Source of the DNA: an uncultured Methanobrevibacter sp.
Lineage (GTDB): Archaea > Methanobacteriota > Methanobacteria > Methanobacteriales > Methanobacteriaceae
Length of the DNA: 46,201 nucleotides
Assembly (NCBI RefSeq): GCF_937898925.1
Contig: NZ_CALDKF010000029.1
Coordinates: 1-46,201 of the forward strand
Direction of reading: 5' to 3'
A model generated the notes under the pieces. That model did no database searches. It was not told the DNA's origin and worked only from the letters and a program-made list of their open reading frames with translations. Below are positions 12,100 to 20,898 of the stretch, in pieces; the first letter of the stretch is position 1, and each line of letters starts with the position of its first letter. The position numbers and the translations under genes are program-made.

Positions 12100-13739
12100 T
12101 TATCGCACAATTCACTGATAGCTGAATTGAATTTGAATGCAGCCTCACCTATAGCTATAACAATATTGGAATCTGTTTTCAAAGCTGCCTTGACACCTTC
12201 AACAACTTGCTCTTGGTTAGCTCCTAAAGTAAAATTAGAAGCTTGTTCTGGAGCTTCTTCAGTGAAAACAAATGTTTTCTCTAAGGTTTCATAATCAAAA
12301 TCTGCATTTCCTTCTTTTGCAGATGCCAATAATTCATCTACAACAAGTCTTGAATCATGAGAAGCTGGAACGATATATTTTACATTATCCAAGGCCTTTT
12401 CTAAAATCTCAATGTCTCCCTCATGGCCTGATTCAGAAGTAACTGTGATAACAACTGTTGTATCACCATATATTTTAGTGATTTCCTTTAATACGGTTTC
12501 AACACCTGCTGGATTATGAGCATAGTCAACCATAATGGTCTTATCTCCAACTTTACCCATTATTTCCATTCTTCCAGCAGTTCCCTTAAAGCTCATAAGT
12601 CCTTTTTGGATTTCTTCATCAGAAAGCTTTAGGAATCTTCTTGCTGCAATTATTGCTCCAACTGCATTGTAAACATTATGCAATCCATCAAGGGAAATGG
12701 TGAAATCTGTTTCTCCTTCAGGAGATTCTAGAGTGAATGTTCTCTCCTTTAAAGAAATGTTTTTAGCTAAATACATTGGCTTTTCATACTTGATTCCGCA
12801 GTCGCATTCAAAGGTTCCGCAACCGGAAATAAGCTCGTTTATTTCAATGCCCCTGCCACACCAGCATGGTTTGGTCGCCACTCTGCATGGCTCATCTTCA
12901 AGGCCAAAGCTTATTGCATCCCCTTTGAAGTCAATCTCTTTGAAAAGGCCAACGATTGTTGGATCGTCACTATTGTATATTAAGGTACCATCATTCTCTT
13001 CAATACCCTTTACAAGCTCTCCTTTAACTTTAGCATACTCTAAAAAGCTTCTTGTGATGAAGTCTGTTTCATCATTTTCGTGAGGGTCCTGCAAGTGGTC
13101 AACTGTAATGTTTGTCAAGATGCCGAAATTGGCATGGGTCAAGTCAATGATGGACTTCAATCCTCCAGGTGTACCGTCAGTACCTGTCTCTAAAATAGCT
13201 AAATCTCCATTCAATCTGGTTTGAAGTGATGGAATGAATTCATTGTTACCTTGCATGCCTTTAAGATTATGTTCACAAGGGTTGATTCCTGCAGAATATG
13301 CAATATGCTTTAAAAGAGTTGTTGTAGTGGTCTTTCCATTGGTTCCGCCAATGCACATTACAGGTTTTTCTGGTGTGAATAGCTTAAAAATGTCTCCAAG
13401 CTCAATGACTTTAATGCCTTGATTAGAAGCCATCTCTAAAACCTTAGCATTTTTTGGCATGCTTGGAGGGGGAACGATGAAATCAATTTTCCTAAAGAAT
13501 TCTTCAGGATGGCCTCCAAAGAATATTTCAATGTCATAGCCTTCAAAAGAAGAGTGGAATCTGCAATCCTCTTTAGATGAGATATCTGTTCCAATAACAG
13601 AATAGCCCCTGTCCATAAGGATTCTTGCAACCAAGTTTCCTACAACTCCACAAACACCAATTACACCAAAGGTTTTATTTTCTAAATCCAATGAAGCCAA
13701 TTCTTCATCAGACATAGAAGAGAGCTCTAAACTATTCAA
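12093..13739 (-). CDS. Mur ligase family protein with an inserted four-cysteine motif
   Basis: An ATP-dependent amino acid or peptide ligase of the MurC-F fold, 548 residues from the start chosen here. It begins with a Rossmann-like domain (FGVIGVCGVVGNLVARIL). The ligase P-loop GTNGKTTTT is near residue 130, the LTNITVDHLQDPHE segment follows, and DYAHNPAGVETVL is in the C-terminal domain. Inserted in the central domain at about 285-320 are CWCGRG and, some 13 residues later, CGTFECDCG. This resembles the zinc ribbon known in MurT-type ligases. In Methanobacteriales such ligases are thought to build the pseudomurein peptide; which step is not evident. The TTG at 13739 was chosen because AAGGTG sits six bases upstream. 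A longer reading to 13769 also begins with TTG and lacks a ribosome site. Confidence 0.85.
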   Translation of the reverse strand: MNSLELSSMSDEELASLDLENKTFGVIGVCGVVGNLVARILMDRGYSVIGTDISSKEDCRFHSSFEGYDIEIFFGGHPEEFFRKIDFIVPPPSMPKNAKVLEMASNQGIKVIELGDIFKLFTPEKPVMCIGGTNGKTTTTTLLKHIAYSAGINPCEHNLKGMQGNNEFIPSLQTRLNGDLAILETGTDGTPGGLKSIIDLTHANFGILTNITVDHLQDPHENDETDFITRSFLEYAKVKGELVKGIEENDGTLIYNSDDPTIVGLFKEIDFKGDAISFGLEDEPCRVATKPCWCGRGIEINELISGCGTFECDCGIKYEKPMYLAKNISLKERTFTLESPEGETDFTISLDGLHNVYNAVGAIIAARRFLKLSDEEIQKGLMSFKGTAGRMEIMGKVGDKTIMVDYAHNPAGVETVLKEITKIYGDTTVVITVTSESGHEGDIEILEKALDNVKYIVPASHDSRLVVDELLASAKEGNADFDYETLEKTFVFTEEAPEQASNFTLGANQEQVVEGVKAALKTDSNIVIAIGEAAFKFNSAISELCDKD

Positions 13740-13799
13740 TTTAACACCTTCATGAAAAGATAAAATCAATTAAAAAAAAAAAAAGAAAAAATTAAAAGA

Positions 13800-13869
13800 A
13801 ATTAATACTCCAAATAGTGGGAAAAAATCTGGTCAAGTTTTTCATTGCCTAAGGAAATGGAAAAACTGG
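13800..13869 (-). terminator. 3'-end hairpin element after the 498-residue Mur ligase (copy 4)
   Basis: Reading the minus strand from the TAG stop, a long imperfect stem (about 13868-13834, loop TTA) is followed by AAAAACTTGACCAGATTTTTTCCC and then TATTTGGAGTAT. This order matches the element after argS, although the second hairpin is incomplete here and the final T-run lies further on. It lies in the 130-base gap before the next Mur ligase gene and may end or attenuate the transcript there. Confidence 0.5.
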
Positions 13870-15366
13870 CTAGTCGTACTTTTTACAGCCTTCTTCTAAA
13901 CCTGTAACTATTTTTTCCATAATTCCTTCAGGATCCTGCATGAGTTGTGGTCCTAAGTGAAGGATTGTGTCTCCAGGTTTAGAATATTTAATAGCTAGTT
14001 CTGCACCTTCTTCCATAGTTCCTGCAATTACCTTAACTGCATCTGAGTCTACTGCAGCATCAAGCAATTCTTGAGCAGGTTCCAAGTCAACTCTTTGGTA
14101 AACCTCATTGAATCCAGTAGCTACCATTACATCAGCATACTGGCCCATAAGCTTACCGGTTTCCTTCTTATCCCTATAAGTTGAAGTATCAAAGTTATCA
14201 AGCAATAGAACAAGACTTCTATCCCCTAAGAAGTCAAGTGCAGCTGTAATACCTTCTATTAAGTAGGAAGCGTCAATATAAACTTCTCTGCCATTGTAGT
14301 CCCCAATGTATTCCATATGAACTGAAAGCCCTTTGAAGTTTGCAAGACCATTCTTGATGATTTCTACAGGCAAGCCATAAGCCATTGCAATAGCTGTTGC
14401 AGCAACTGCATTCTCATAGTAATAGCTCATCATATGGAAGTCAGAGGTAAAGTTGCCTTTTTTAAGTTCATTGGATTTGTTTCTGAATTTATAAGCGATA
14501 TCAATAGCGCCTTTAGCGCTATCCCCAATAAAATTACATACTTGGCCTTCGCCAATAGCAACTTCCTCAAAGTTTGCTACCTTATCAAAGTATTCAGATT
14601 TTTTGGATGGATCATATCCAGGTAAATCCTTAACCATCGCGTAAAAGATTGCATCAGGTCTTGCTTCTTTTACAGTGTCTTTACAATGAATGCTTGTGAT
14701 GAAGTTTTCACTATTCTTAGCAATGAACATTTTTCTTTGGGTGTAACGTTCCATTGAACCTCCAAACTCAGACAAATGCTCTTCATAAATATTCAAGAGT
14801 GCTCCTACCTTAAGCTGAAGCTCTGCCATTAAACCTGCAGTTCCATGAGGAAGCTCCAAAACAGCAATGTCTGATTTTTCTGGAATTCCTTTGATGATTC
14901 CATCAACAATGACTTCACTAACAAGGTTTTGGGTCATGGAGGAACATATCCAAACTTGATATCCCGCAGTTCTGAAGATTTCAGTTACCATATGGGTTGT
15001 ACTGGTTTTACCTACACTGCCTGTGATTCCAATAATGTCAATATCAATGAAGCTGTCTGCCAATCTACCGAAATCATCATTGGAAAAGACATTGAGATTA
15101 GCTTCTTTTATGATTTTGTAAGCTGGAGCATTTTCCGGTACAGTTGGAGATAAGTAAACTGTATCGATTCCATCAAGATTTGGTTCAAATACACCTAAAT
15201 CTAATTCAACTCCTTCACTTTCCATAAGTCTTAAAGTCTTTTGAACATCCATGTGGAAGTCTTCGATTTTCTTAGGATCGGTTATCTTTACCGTGTGGCC
15301 AGCATAGTTTAATAATCTTGCAACAGGACGACCTGCATTTCCTGCTCCTACAACAATAACATTCAT
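13870..15366 (-). CDS. Mur ligase family protein (second, MurD/MurC-like)
   Basis: A 498-residue ligase of the Mur superfamily, related to but clearly distinct from its downstream neighbour. An N-terminal Rossmann segment (VVGAGNAGRPVARLLN, residues 5-20) is followed by the P-loop GITGSVGKTSTTH at 113-125. The central domain carries LNIYEEHLSEFGGSMERYTQRK, the family's lysine-bearing region, and the C-terminal domain holds YIDASYLIEGITAALDF where other Mur ligases have the DYAHNP motif. That motif is therefore altered. It lacks the cysteine insert of the neighbour. Ligation of a pseudomurein peptide residue is the most likely role; substrate and product cannot be read from sequence. AAGGAG precedes the ATG by about ten bases. 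It is not the coenzyme F430 synthetase CfbE as far as I recall that family's N-terminus. Confidence 0.82.
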   Translation of the reverse strand: MNVIVVGAGNAGRPVARLLNYAGHTVKITDPKKIEDFHMDVQKTLRLMESEGVELDLGVFEPNLDGIDTVYLSPTVPENAPAYKIIKEANLNVFSNDDFGRLADSFIDIDIIGITGSVGKTSTTHMVTEIFRTAGYQVWICSSMTQNLVSEVIVDGIIKGIPEKSDIAVLELPHGTAGLMAELQLKVGALLNIYEEHLSEFGGSMERYTQRKMFIAKNSENFITSIHCKDTVKEARPDAIFYAMVKDLPGYDPSKKSEYFDKVANFEEVAIGEGQVCNFIGDSAKGAIDIAYKFRNKSNELKKGNFTSDFHMMSYYYENAVAATAIAMAYGLPVEIIKNGLANFKGLSVHMEYIGDYNGREVYIDASYLIEGITAALDFLGDRSLVLLLDNFDTSTYRDKKETGKLMGQYADVMVATGFNEVYQRVDLEPAQELLDAAVDSDAVKVIAGTMEEGAELAIKYSKPGDTILHLGPQLMQDPEGIMEKIVTGLEEGCKKYD

Positions 15367-15672
15367 TAATTAACACTCCTTGAAGGTTTATGTAATCTCA
15401 TTAGAATTTTAAATAATTTATTTCAATTTACATCATTTTGTCAAAAATATGACCTAGTTAATTATTCATAAATTTATATGATATTATTTATTATTCTTAT
15501 ATAACTTAAAGTTTATTAAAAAAAATGGGGAAATTGATTCTTGTATAGTTAAATTTTATTAAAAAAATCAAGCAAAATAGGATAAAAATAATAAAAAAAT
15601 AGTTATGAATGAAATTAAAAATAAAAATAAAAATTAATTGAAAAATAAGAAAAAAGAGAAGAAAAAATAGAT
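15367..15672 (-). other. Intergenic region, AT-rich, no gene seen
   Basis: A 306-base stretch with stop codons in all frames and no RNA-like structure. It must contain the promoter of the 498-residue Mur ligase, whose AAGGAG ribosome site is at its left edge, and the end of the aconitase X transcript on its right. TATA-like AT runs are too many to choose one. Confidence 0.6.
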
Positions 15673-16908
15673 TTATTCAAAATCTAATAGGTTTTCAATG
15701 TCATTGTAGATAACTTTCAACCCACACATTGAAGGAACATAATTAGCTGCCTTTGCAGAGTTTACTCCAATGACTTCATATCCCATTTGCTCTATTGGAG
15801 CAACTACCATACAAGTATCACAGCAGATCTTACCTCCTGCATTCTCAATGGCATCGAGATATCCTAAACGTTTAGCAGCTTCCTTGATGTTGATTGAAGT
15901 GCAAACCCAAAGCTCGTTTTTGATCTTCTTGCCTTTGACTATTTCTGCAACTTCCTTAACTTCCTCTAGGGAAGCATGTGGACATCCTAAGCATACAAGG
16001 TCTGCATAACCTTCTGCACTGCTAAGTTTTTCTCTTGTTTCTACAATATCATCTTTAGCAATAGTTATTTTATCTTCAACATTTCCAATGTCAGCAAACT
16101 TGTACTCTGGAGTGATGTCTTCAACATGGTATAAAGCCACTGCACCAGAAGATGCAAGCGCTGCACCAAGAGCTTTCAGATTACCGTTTTCTATCTTGTA
16201 AGGCTTGTTTTGCATTTTAAAGTAAGGAACTCCATCCTTAACCACTTGACCTACTGCATAACCTAAAGCACCGAAATCGGCCCTTTCAAGTTCACATTCA
16301 ACATCAACAAGCAAATTAGCGGTTCTGTTTTCATCCAAATGGAATCCGTATAAAGGAGTTTTTCCTACAATAGCTGCAGCTAATGCTCCAGGCCCTCCTT
16401 CACGATTGGTTCTTGCACCGATTACAGAATTGACATAAGCAACCGCAGAGGATTCAGACCATGAAACATGGTCACCGAATCTTGGAACGTTTCCAATCAA
16501 ATAAGGAGTGCATGTACAGGTAGTGCTTATTCCAAGCGCTCCATAAGCATTGCAGATATCAACTTGCTTTTTAGCGAACTCTGGAGGAAAACCGAAATCT
16601 TCCCAATTGTCAAGATCAGTTCCTGCAGGGTTAAGTGTTGCAGATATTGTTGAAATTCCACTTTTATCGCTTATTGTACCATTTTCATTGTAAATTATTT
16701 CAGCAGTTCTAGCCAAGTCCTCAAGGTATTCAAGACCTGCTTGGCCTATGGTCTTATAGGATACTCCAGACACTTGAGCAGACTTGATGTCTACGAATTT
16801 CTCTGCACCGTAAATGTCTCCTAAAGCAATTAAGATATCCATACTCTTTCTAATGGTTTCTCCATATTCACCACTAGCCATTTTTTCTTCTTCTTTAGTT
16901 AAAAACAT
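15673..16908 (-). CDS. Aconitase X catalytic subunit; phosphomevalonate dehydratase large subunit
   Basis: The 411-residue protein is a complete AcnX (formerly DUF521) polypeptide. In archaea this family forms, with a small swivelling-domain partner, an iron-sulfur dehydratase that converts mevalonate 5-phosphate to trans-anhydromevalonate 5-phosphate on the route to isoprenoid lipids. Visible family segments are an N-terminal FLTKEEEKMASGEYGE, the GISTTCTCTPYL cysteine cluster near residue 125, GARTNREGGPGA, and C-terminal CLGCPHASLEE and CCDTCMVVAP, which supply candidate cluster ligands. The small subunit gene is not in this window, so the pair is unlinked here. The ATG has GGAGAG upstream. 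The gene is read in the same direction as the cysteine synthase upstream, with a 54-base gap that could make them one operon. Confidence 0.88.
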   Translation of the reverse strand: MFLTKEEEKMASGEYGETIRKSMDILIALGDIYGAEKFVDIKSAQVSGVSYKTIGQAGLEYLEDLARTAEIIYNENGTISDKSGISTISATLNPAGTDLDNWEDFGFPPEFAKKQVDICNAYGALGISTTCTCTPYLIGNVPRFGDHVSWSESSAVAYVNSVIGARTNREGGPGALAAAIVGKTPLYGFHLDENRTANLLVDVECELERADFGALGYAVGQVVKDGVPYFKMQNKPYKIENGNLKALGAALASSGAVALYHVEDITPEYKFADIGNVEDKITIAKDDIVETREKLSSAEGYADLVCLGCPHASLEEVKEVAEIVKGKKIKNELWVCTSINIKEAAKRLGYLDAIENAGGKICCDTCMVVAPIEQMGYEVIGVNSAKAANYVPSMCGLKVIYNDIENLLDFE

Positions 16909-16962
16909 GCAACTCTCCTAAATTCTATGAAATTTTGTAAAAAATTTGAAAATACAGTTAAT

Positions 16963-17922
16963 TTAAATTACTTCAAAACCTATAAGTTTGATATGATTGG
17001 AAATCAATTCAGGATTTTCATCAATAGGTTCTGACAATTTGGTTGTTATGTACTTCTTGTTGTCATCTGGGAAGACTGTTGCAATCTTCAAGTCATCATT
17101 GTCCATGATTACACTTGCCAAGAAGTTTGCACCGCTTGAAATTCCTATTCCCAATCCTAATTCCTGAGCAATCCTTTTAGACATGTTGATTGCATCACAG
17201 TCATGAATCAGGACTATATCATCAATCAATTCCTCATCAACGATTCCAGGAATGAAGTCATCTCCAATACCTTCAATCAAATGGCTTCCTTCATCCATTC
17301 CCATCTTAAGAATTGATAATGTGCTTGGTTCCAATGCAAAGACTTTAGCATCAGGATTATGATCCTTTAATCTTTTACCGATTCCCATAAGTGTTCCGCC
17401 AGTACCGATTCCTGAAACAAATGCATTGACATCTGGAATTGCATCAACGATTTCTTGACCTGTTTTCTTATATTGGGCTTCAACATTCAATTCATTGTCA
17501 AACTGAAGAGGCTTATAAGCGCCAATTTCATCAGCAAAATCATCTACAAGTTCAAGAGCTCCCTTGAATCCTCCATCTTCTCTGGATACAAGGTGAACCT
17601 CTGCACCATACATTTGGATAAGTTTCCTTCTTTCAAGAGATACCCAATCAGGCATGAAAATATGTACTTCATGGCCTAAAAGCGCTCCAATTGCACTGAA
17701 AGCGATTCCAGTGTTTCCGCTTGTAACCTCTATGATAGGTTGGCCATCCTTTAAGTTTCCTCTTTCCTTTTCCTTTTGGATAATGTACAATGCTATTCTG
17801 TCTTTAATGCTTCCAGAATAGTTGTAATATTCAACTTTAGAATAAATGCTTCCCTTTTTGCCATCATATTCATAATCAATCTTAATCATTGGGGTATTTC
17901 CAACTAATTTATCAACATTCAT
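16963..17922 (-). CDS. Cysteine synthase family PLP enzyme (CysK/CysM-like)
   Basis: A fold-type II PLP enzyme that most likely makes cysteine from O-acetyl- or O-phosphoserine and sulfide. The 319-residue length is typical. The PLP lysine is K40 in SGSIKDR, followed by the substrate-binding EVTSGNTG near residue 65 and the phosphate-binding loop GIGTGGTLMG. The C-terminus (KLIGFEVI) is short and lacks the CBS domain of cystathionine beta-synthase. The activated serine donor cannot be settled from sequence. GGTGG lies upstream of the ATG at a good distance. In the upstream gap an imperfect palindrome around ATGATAATAATCAT could be a regulator site, but it is only AT-rich sequence and I give it little weight. 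Confidence 0.88.
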   Translation of the reverse strand: MNVDKLVGNTPMIKIDYEYDGKKGSIYSKVEYYNYSGSIKDRIALYIIQKEKERGNLKDGQPIIEVTSGNTGIAFSAIGALLGHEVHIFMPDWVSLERRKLIQMYGAEVHLVSREDGGFKGALELVDDFADEIGAYKPLQFDNELNVEAQYKKTGQEIVDAIPDVNAFVSGIGTGGTLMGIGKRLKDHNPDAKVFALEPSTLSILKMGMDEGSHLIEGIGDDFIPGIVDEELIDDIVLIHDCDAINMSKRIAQELGLGIGISSGANFLASVIMDNDDLKIATVFPDDNKKYITTKLSEPIDENPELISNHIKLIGFEVI

Positions 17923-18183
17923 AAGATTCCACCAATCAATAATAAAATAATATAAGCAATGATAATAATCATTTAGTAAACTAATTTAATAATATAACAT
18001 TATTATTTATGTATTTTAATTATAAAATACTTTTTAAAAAATAGGCTAAAAAATTGCAATTTAATGAAAAATTTGTAGAAATAGTTGATTATGAAAAAGT
18101 TAAAAATATAAAACTCATGAAAACTTTTTAAAATTTGATTAAAAAAAAGAAATTGATGAAAAAAGAAATAGCTAAGAATAATC

Positions 18184-19608
18184 TTAACTATTTAATTGAG
18201 CCTCAATAGCTTGGTCAACTAAATGCAAGAATTGATCCTTAGCTTCATATGGTATCATAGCGCCAGCTGCTATATCGTGTCCACCACCTTGCCCGCCAAA
18301 GTTAACTGCGACTTCGCTTAAAGCTTTGCCTAAATTAACTCCACGTGCAACCATTGGGCGTGTTGCTCTACCAGAAACCTTAATGTCCTTATGAAGTCTT
18401 GATAATCCTAAAATAGGCTTATCATCATTTAAGATCTTAGCAGACATACCTACACCAGCAATTGTTCCCATAATGCTTTTAAGAACCTTATCCTCACTGT
18501 AAAGGTATTGAATGTAATTCAATTGTTGGGCGCCTTCACGGCTAATCCAATCAAACCCTTTAGTAAGGTCGTTCCTATAAGTCTTTTGAAGATTGAGAGC
18601 CTTATCTAAAGCTTCCTCTCTTTCACCAAGAACAATGCTAAGTGCCAATCCATACTCCTTGTTTTTACCACAAGCATCCAAGATTGCAGAATACTCCTCT
18701 AAATTACGTAAGACTGGATGCTCACGAGGAACACTGTAAACATCACCAAATATTTGAGGATTGACCTTTACAAGTTCATCTTTAACAACATCCTTTTCCT
18801 CATCTTCCAATTCAATGAATGTAATACCATAGGAAACACCCATTTTTTCAAGGAGTTCCTGTGAGTTCTCCAAACTACCAGTTAAACCTGGAAGTGGAGG
18901 ATTCAAGGTATACGCAATTGATTTGAATAAAGGCTCTTGTGCTTTAGAGACTATCTTTAAGTCTTCATGGATTTCCAAATTGCCTGCTTCCTGACCATCC
19001 TTCAAAATTAATTGGTTTACACCAACAAATCTGTTCTGGCACTGCATGTCACCAAATGCACCAATAAGCGCCATATAAGCCAAATGCTTTTTGTCCATGT
19101 CCCTAACTGACAAATAGCTAGACCCTGCACCACTTATTTCACGACTTCCGTCAACGCCAAACAAGTGTGGGTTGACATGGACAAGATTGTCTTTAGGTTC
19201 ATGGGTGCTTGGCTGGTGATGGTCTGCAACAATAACATCAGCCTTTAGGGAATTGAGTTGCTTGATACAAGCACTGCCCATATCTGAAAAAACATACAAT
19301 TCATATTTTTCCTTTGCAACATCCCTAATAACATCAGCCTTAAGGCGAGGGACAATAGTAATGTGGAATTGTCCTCCCTCTTCCTTAATGGCATTAGCTA
19401 TAATACCTGCTGATGACAATCCATCAGCATCATTATGAGAAATTAATCTAATAATGTTATCATTTGCAATATGCTTCTTTAGCATATCACTAGCTTCACA
19501 TCCTCTACTTAATAGAGAATCAAATTTTTCATTGTCTCTATTTAACGAGAAGTGCTGCTTTTGTTGGATCGTATCTCCATCCTTCTGGTAATTGACCATT
19601 CTTTGCAT
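18184..19608 (-). CDS. DHH-family phosphoesterase, RecJ-like single-strand nuclease
   Basis: A member of the archaeal RecJ/GAN group, exonucleases linked to DNA repair and to the replisome through GINS. The first DHH-family motif is SHNDADG (57-63), the name-giving DHH is at 129-131, and the C-terminal DHHA1 domain ends in GGQGGGHDIAAGAM, which binds nucleic acid in this family. At 474 residues it is normal for archaea. The start is uncertain. The reading frame opens with ATG codons at 19608 and 19599, both inside rpsO, so the genes overlap by about 60-70 bases. The next in-frame ATG (residue 42) would remove a conserved-looking helix. I therefore keep the overlapping start. Transcription probably continues from rpsO. 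Confidence 0.88.
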   Translation of the reverse strand: MQRMVNYQKDGDTIQQKQHFSLNRDNEKFDSLLSRGCEASDMLKKHIANDNIIRLISHNDADGLSSAGIIANAIKEEGGQFHITIVPRLKADVIRDVAKEKYELYVFSDMGSACIKQLNSLKADVIVADHHQPSTHEPKDNLVHVNPHLFGVDGSREISGAGSSYLSVRDMDKKHLAYMALIGAFGDMQCQNRFVGVNQLILKDGQEAGNLEIHEDLKIVSKAQEPLFKSIAYTLNPPLPGLTGSLENSQELLEKMGVSYGITFIELEDEEKDVVKDELVKVNPQIFGDVYSVPREHPVLRNLEEYSAILDACGKNKEYGLALSIVLGEREEALDKALNLQKTYRNDLTKGFDWISREGAQQLNYIQYLYSEDKVLKSIMGTIAGVGMSAKILNDDKPILGLSRLHKDIKVSGRATRPMVARGVNLGKALSEVAVNFGGQGGGHDIAAGAMIPYEAKDQFLHLVDQAIEAQLNS

Positions 19609-19936
19609 AGTATCTACCTAATCTACGGATTCTAGATTCAATGATAGTTAATCCTCTTTTACCATGAAGGTCTTTTGGGTTTTCTTCTAAGTGATCTCTG
19701 ATATTTACTGCTCTTCTGATTAAATTCATTAAATCTTCAGGGTACTCTTCAGCTTGACCGTTTCTTTTTAAGATTTGGGTAATTTTTTCACCAGTGACTT
19801 CTTTTACACTAGGAATACCGTATTGGTCTCTTAAAATTACTCCGATTTGACTTGCAGATTTACCTTCTCTTTTGAATTTTACAATAAATTCTTCGATTTC
19901 TTCGTTACTGTATGCGATCCATTCTGGTCTTGCCAT
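19538..19936 (-). CDS. rpsO: Small ribosomal subunit protein S15
   Basis: An archaeal/eukaryotic-type S15 (equivalent to eukaryotic S13) of the small subunit platform, binding the central domain of 16S rRNA. It begins MARPEWIAYS and contains the HLEENPKDLHGKRGL segment and the LGRYYAKNGQLPEGW C-terminal region typical of the family. The ATG at 19936 is used because GGAGAGGAT lies just upstream. The reading frame extends five codons further to a TTG, but that would place the ribosome site inside the coding sequence. It is 132 residues long. The DHH-family gene starts inside its 3' end, a common S15-RecJ arrangement in methanogens as I recall. Confidence 0.97.
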   Translation of the reverse strand: MARPEWIAYSNEEIEEFIVKFKREGKSASQIGVILRDQYGIPSVKEVTGEKITQILKRNGQAEEYPEDLMNLIRRAVNIRDHLEENPKDLHGKRGLTIIESRIRRLGRYYAKNGQLPEGWRYDPTKAALLVK

Positions 19937-20227
19937 AAATATCCTCTCCAATAAGTTTTTTGATTATTTATAGTAAGGTCCTTTGTAAAATAATTATTAA
20001 TGAAAAATCGTCACTCAAAACCATTAAAAACGATTTTAAGACAATAATCATTTTAAAAAATTATTTTAAATTCATTTTTTTGAAAAAATCTTTAAAAAAT
20101 TACCAAAATATGACCTAAATAAAAACAATAAGTTTTAAATTTCATCAATTAAACTACGATAAAACAGCCAATCTTAGATAAAATTGCCTATTCTAATTTT
20201 GTTAATTAAAAAATATTTAAAAATTTA

Positions 20228-20785
20228 TTATTCATCATCTTGGTTTACATACCAATTGATAAATTTTTCTAAAGAATTTCTTCTATGTGAATACTGGTTC
20301 TTCTCTTCTGTAGTAAGTTCTCCAAAGGTCTTGCCTTCTTCCTCTATTATGAATAAAGGGTCGTAAGCAAAACCAAGATGGCCTCTTTCTTCAAAAGCTA
20401 TTTGACCTTCGACACGCCCTAAAAAGACCTTGGGCTCAGAATTGGGTGTGCAATAGCCAATAACTGACCTGAATTCAGCGTATCGATCATCAACTCCATC
20501 CATAAGTTTTAAAATGTTTTGGTTTCCAAGTGAATTCTGTACAAATTTTGAGTAAGTTCCTGGAAAACCATTTAAAGCTCTTATGAATAAACCAGCATCT
20601 TCAACAATCACAGAGCGATTTAACTCTTGGCAAGCATATTTAGCACCGAATCTTGCTACATCCTCAAGAGTTCCTTGAGGTTCCATGTAACCTAAATCAA
20701 TATGCTCAAGTTCAACGCCAAAAAGTTTGAAAATATTCTCTGCTTCTATTACTTTATGTTCGTTCCCAGTTATAAATGTTATCAT
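20228..20785 (-). CDS. rdgB: XTP/dITP pyrophosphatase (HAM1 / RdgB family)
   Basis: A house-cleaning nucleotidase that hydrolyses XTP, ITP and dITP to the monophosphate so that deaminated purines do not enter nucleic acids. At 185 residues it has the usual length. The family's N-terminal TGNEHK is at residues 6-11, followed by the metal-binding VEDAGLFIRALNGFPGTYSKF stretch (about 61-81). The C-terminal block FAYDPLFIIEEEGKTFGEL and SHRRNSLEKF completes the signature. No ribosome site is visible and the promoter-like TTTATATAAT sits close to the ATG, so the message may be leaderless. It stands between rpsO and the Kae1-Bud32 gene on the same strand. Confidence 0.94.
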   Translation of the reverse strand: MITFITGNEHKVIEAENIFKLFGVELEHIDLGYMEPQGTLEDVARFGAKYACQELNRSVIVEDAGLFIRALNGFPGTYSKFVQNSLGNQNILKLMDGVDDRYAEFRSVIGYCTPNSEPKVFLGRVEGQIAFEERGHLGFAYDPLFIIEEEGKTFGELTTEEKNQYSHRRNSLEKFINWYVNQDDE

Positions 20786-20898
20786 AGTTTTTATTATATA
20801 AAAAAGTTTTAATATATTTATCTAAAAAAACCAAAACAAAAAGAGAAAATAAAAAATGAAAAATAAAAAAGTTAAAAAAATTAGATTGTAAAAAACGA

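Noticed and set aside
13870..15366. The 498-residue Mur ligase as coenzyme F430 synthetase (CfbE)
   Set aside because: CfbE is Mur-like, but this N-terminal Rossmann segment does not match what I recall of that family, and no other cfb gene is nearby. A pseudomurein ligase fits better.
15444..20117. Shared 13-mer AAAATATGACCTA at 15444-15456 and 20105-20117
   Set aside because: In DNA this AT-rich, repeats of that length arise by chance, and the distances to the downstream genes (about 78 and 169 bases) differ.
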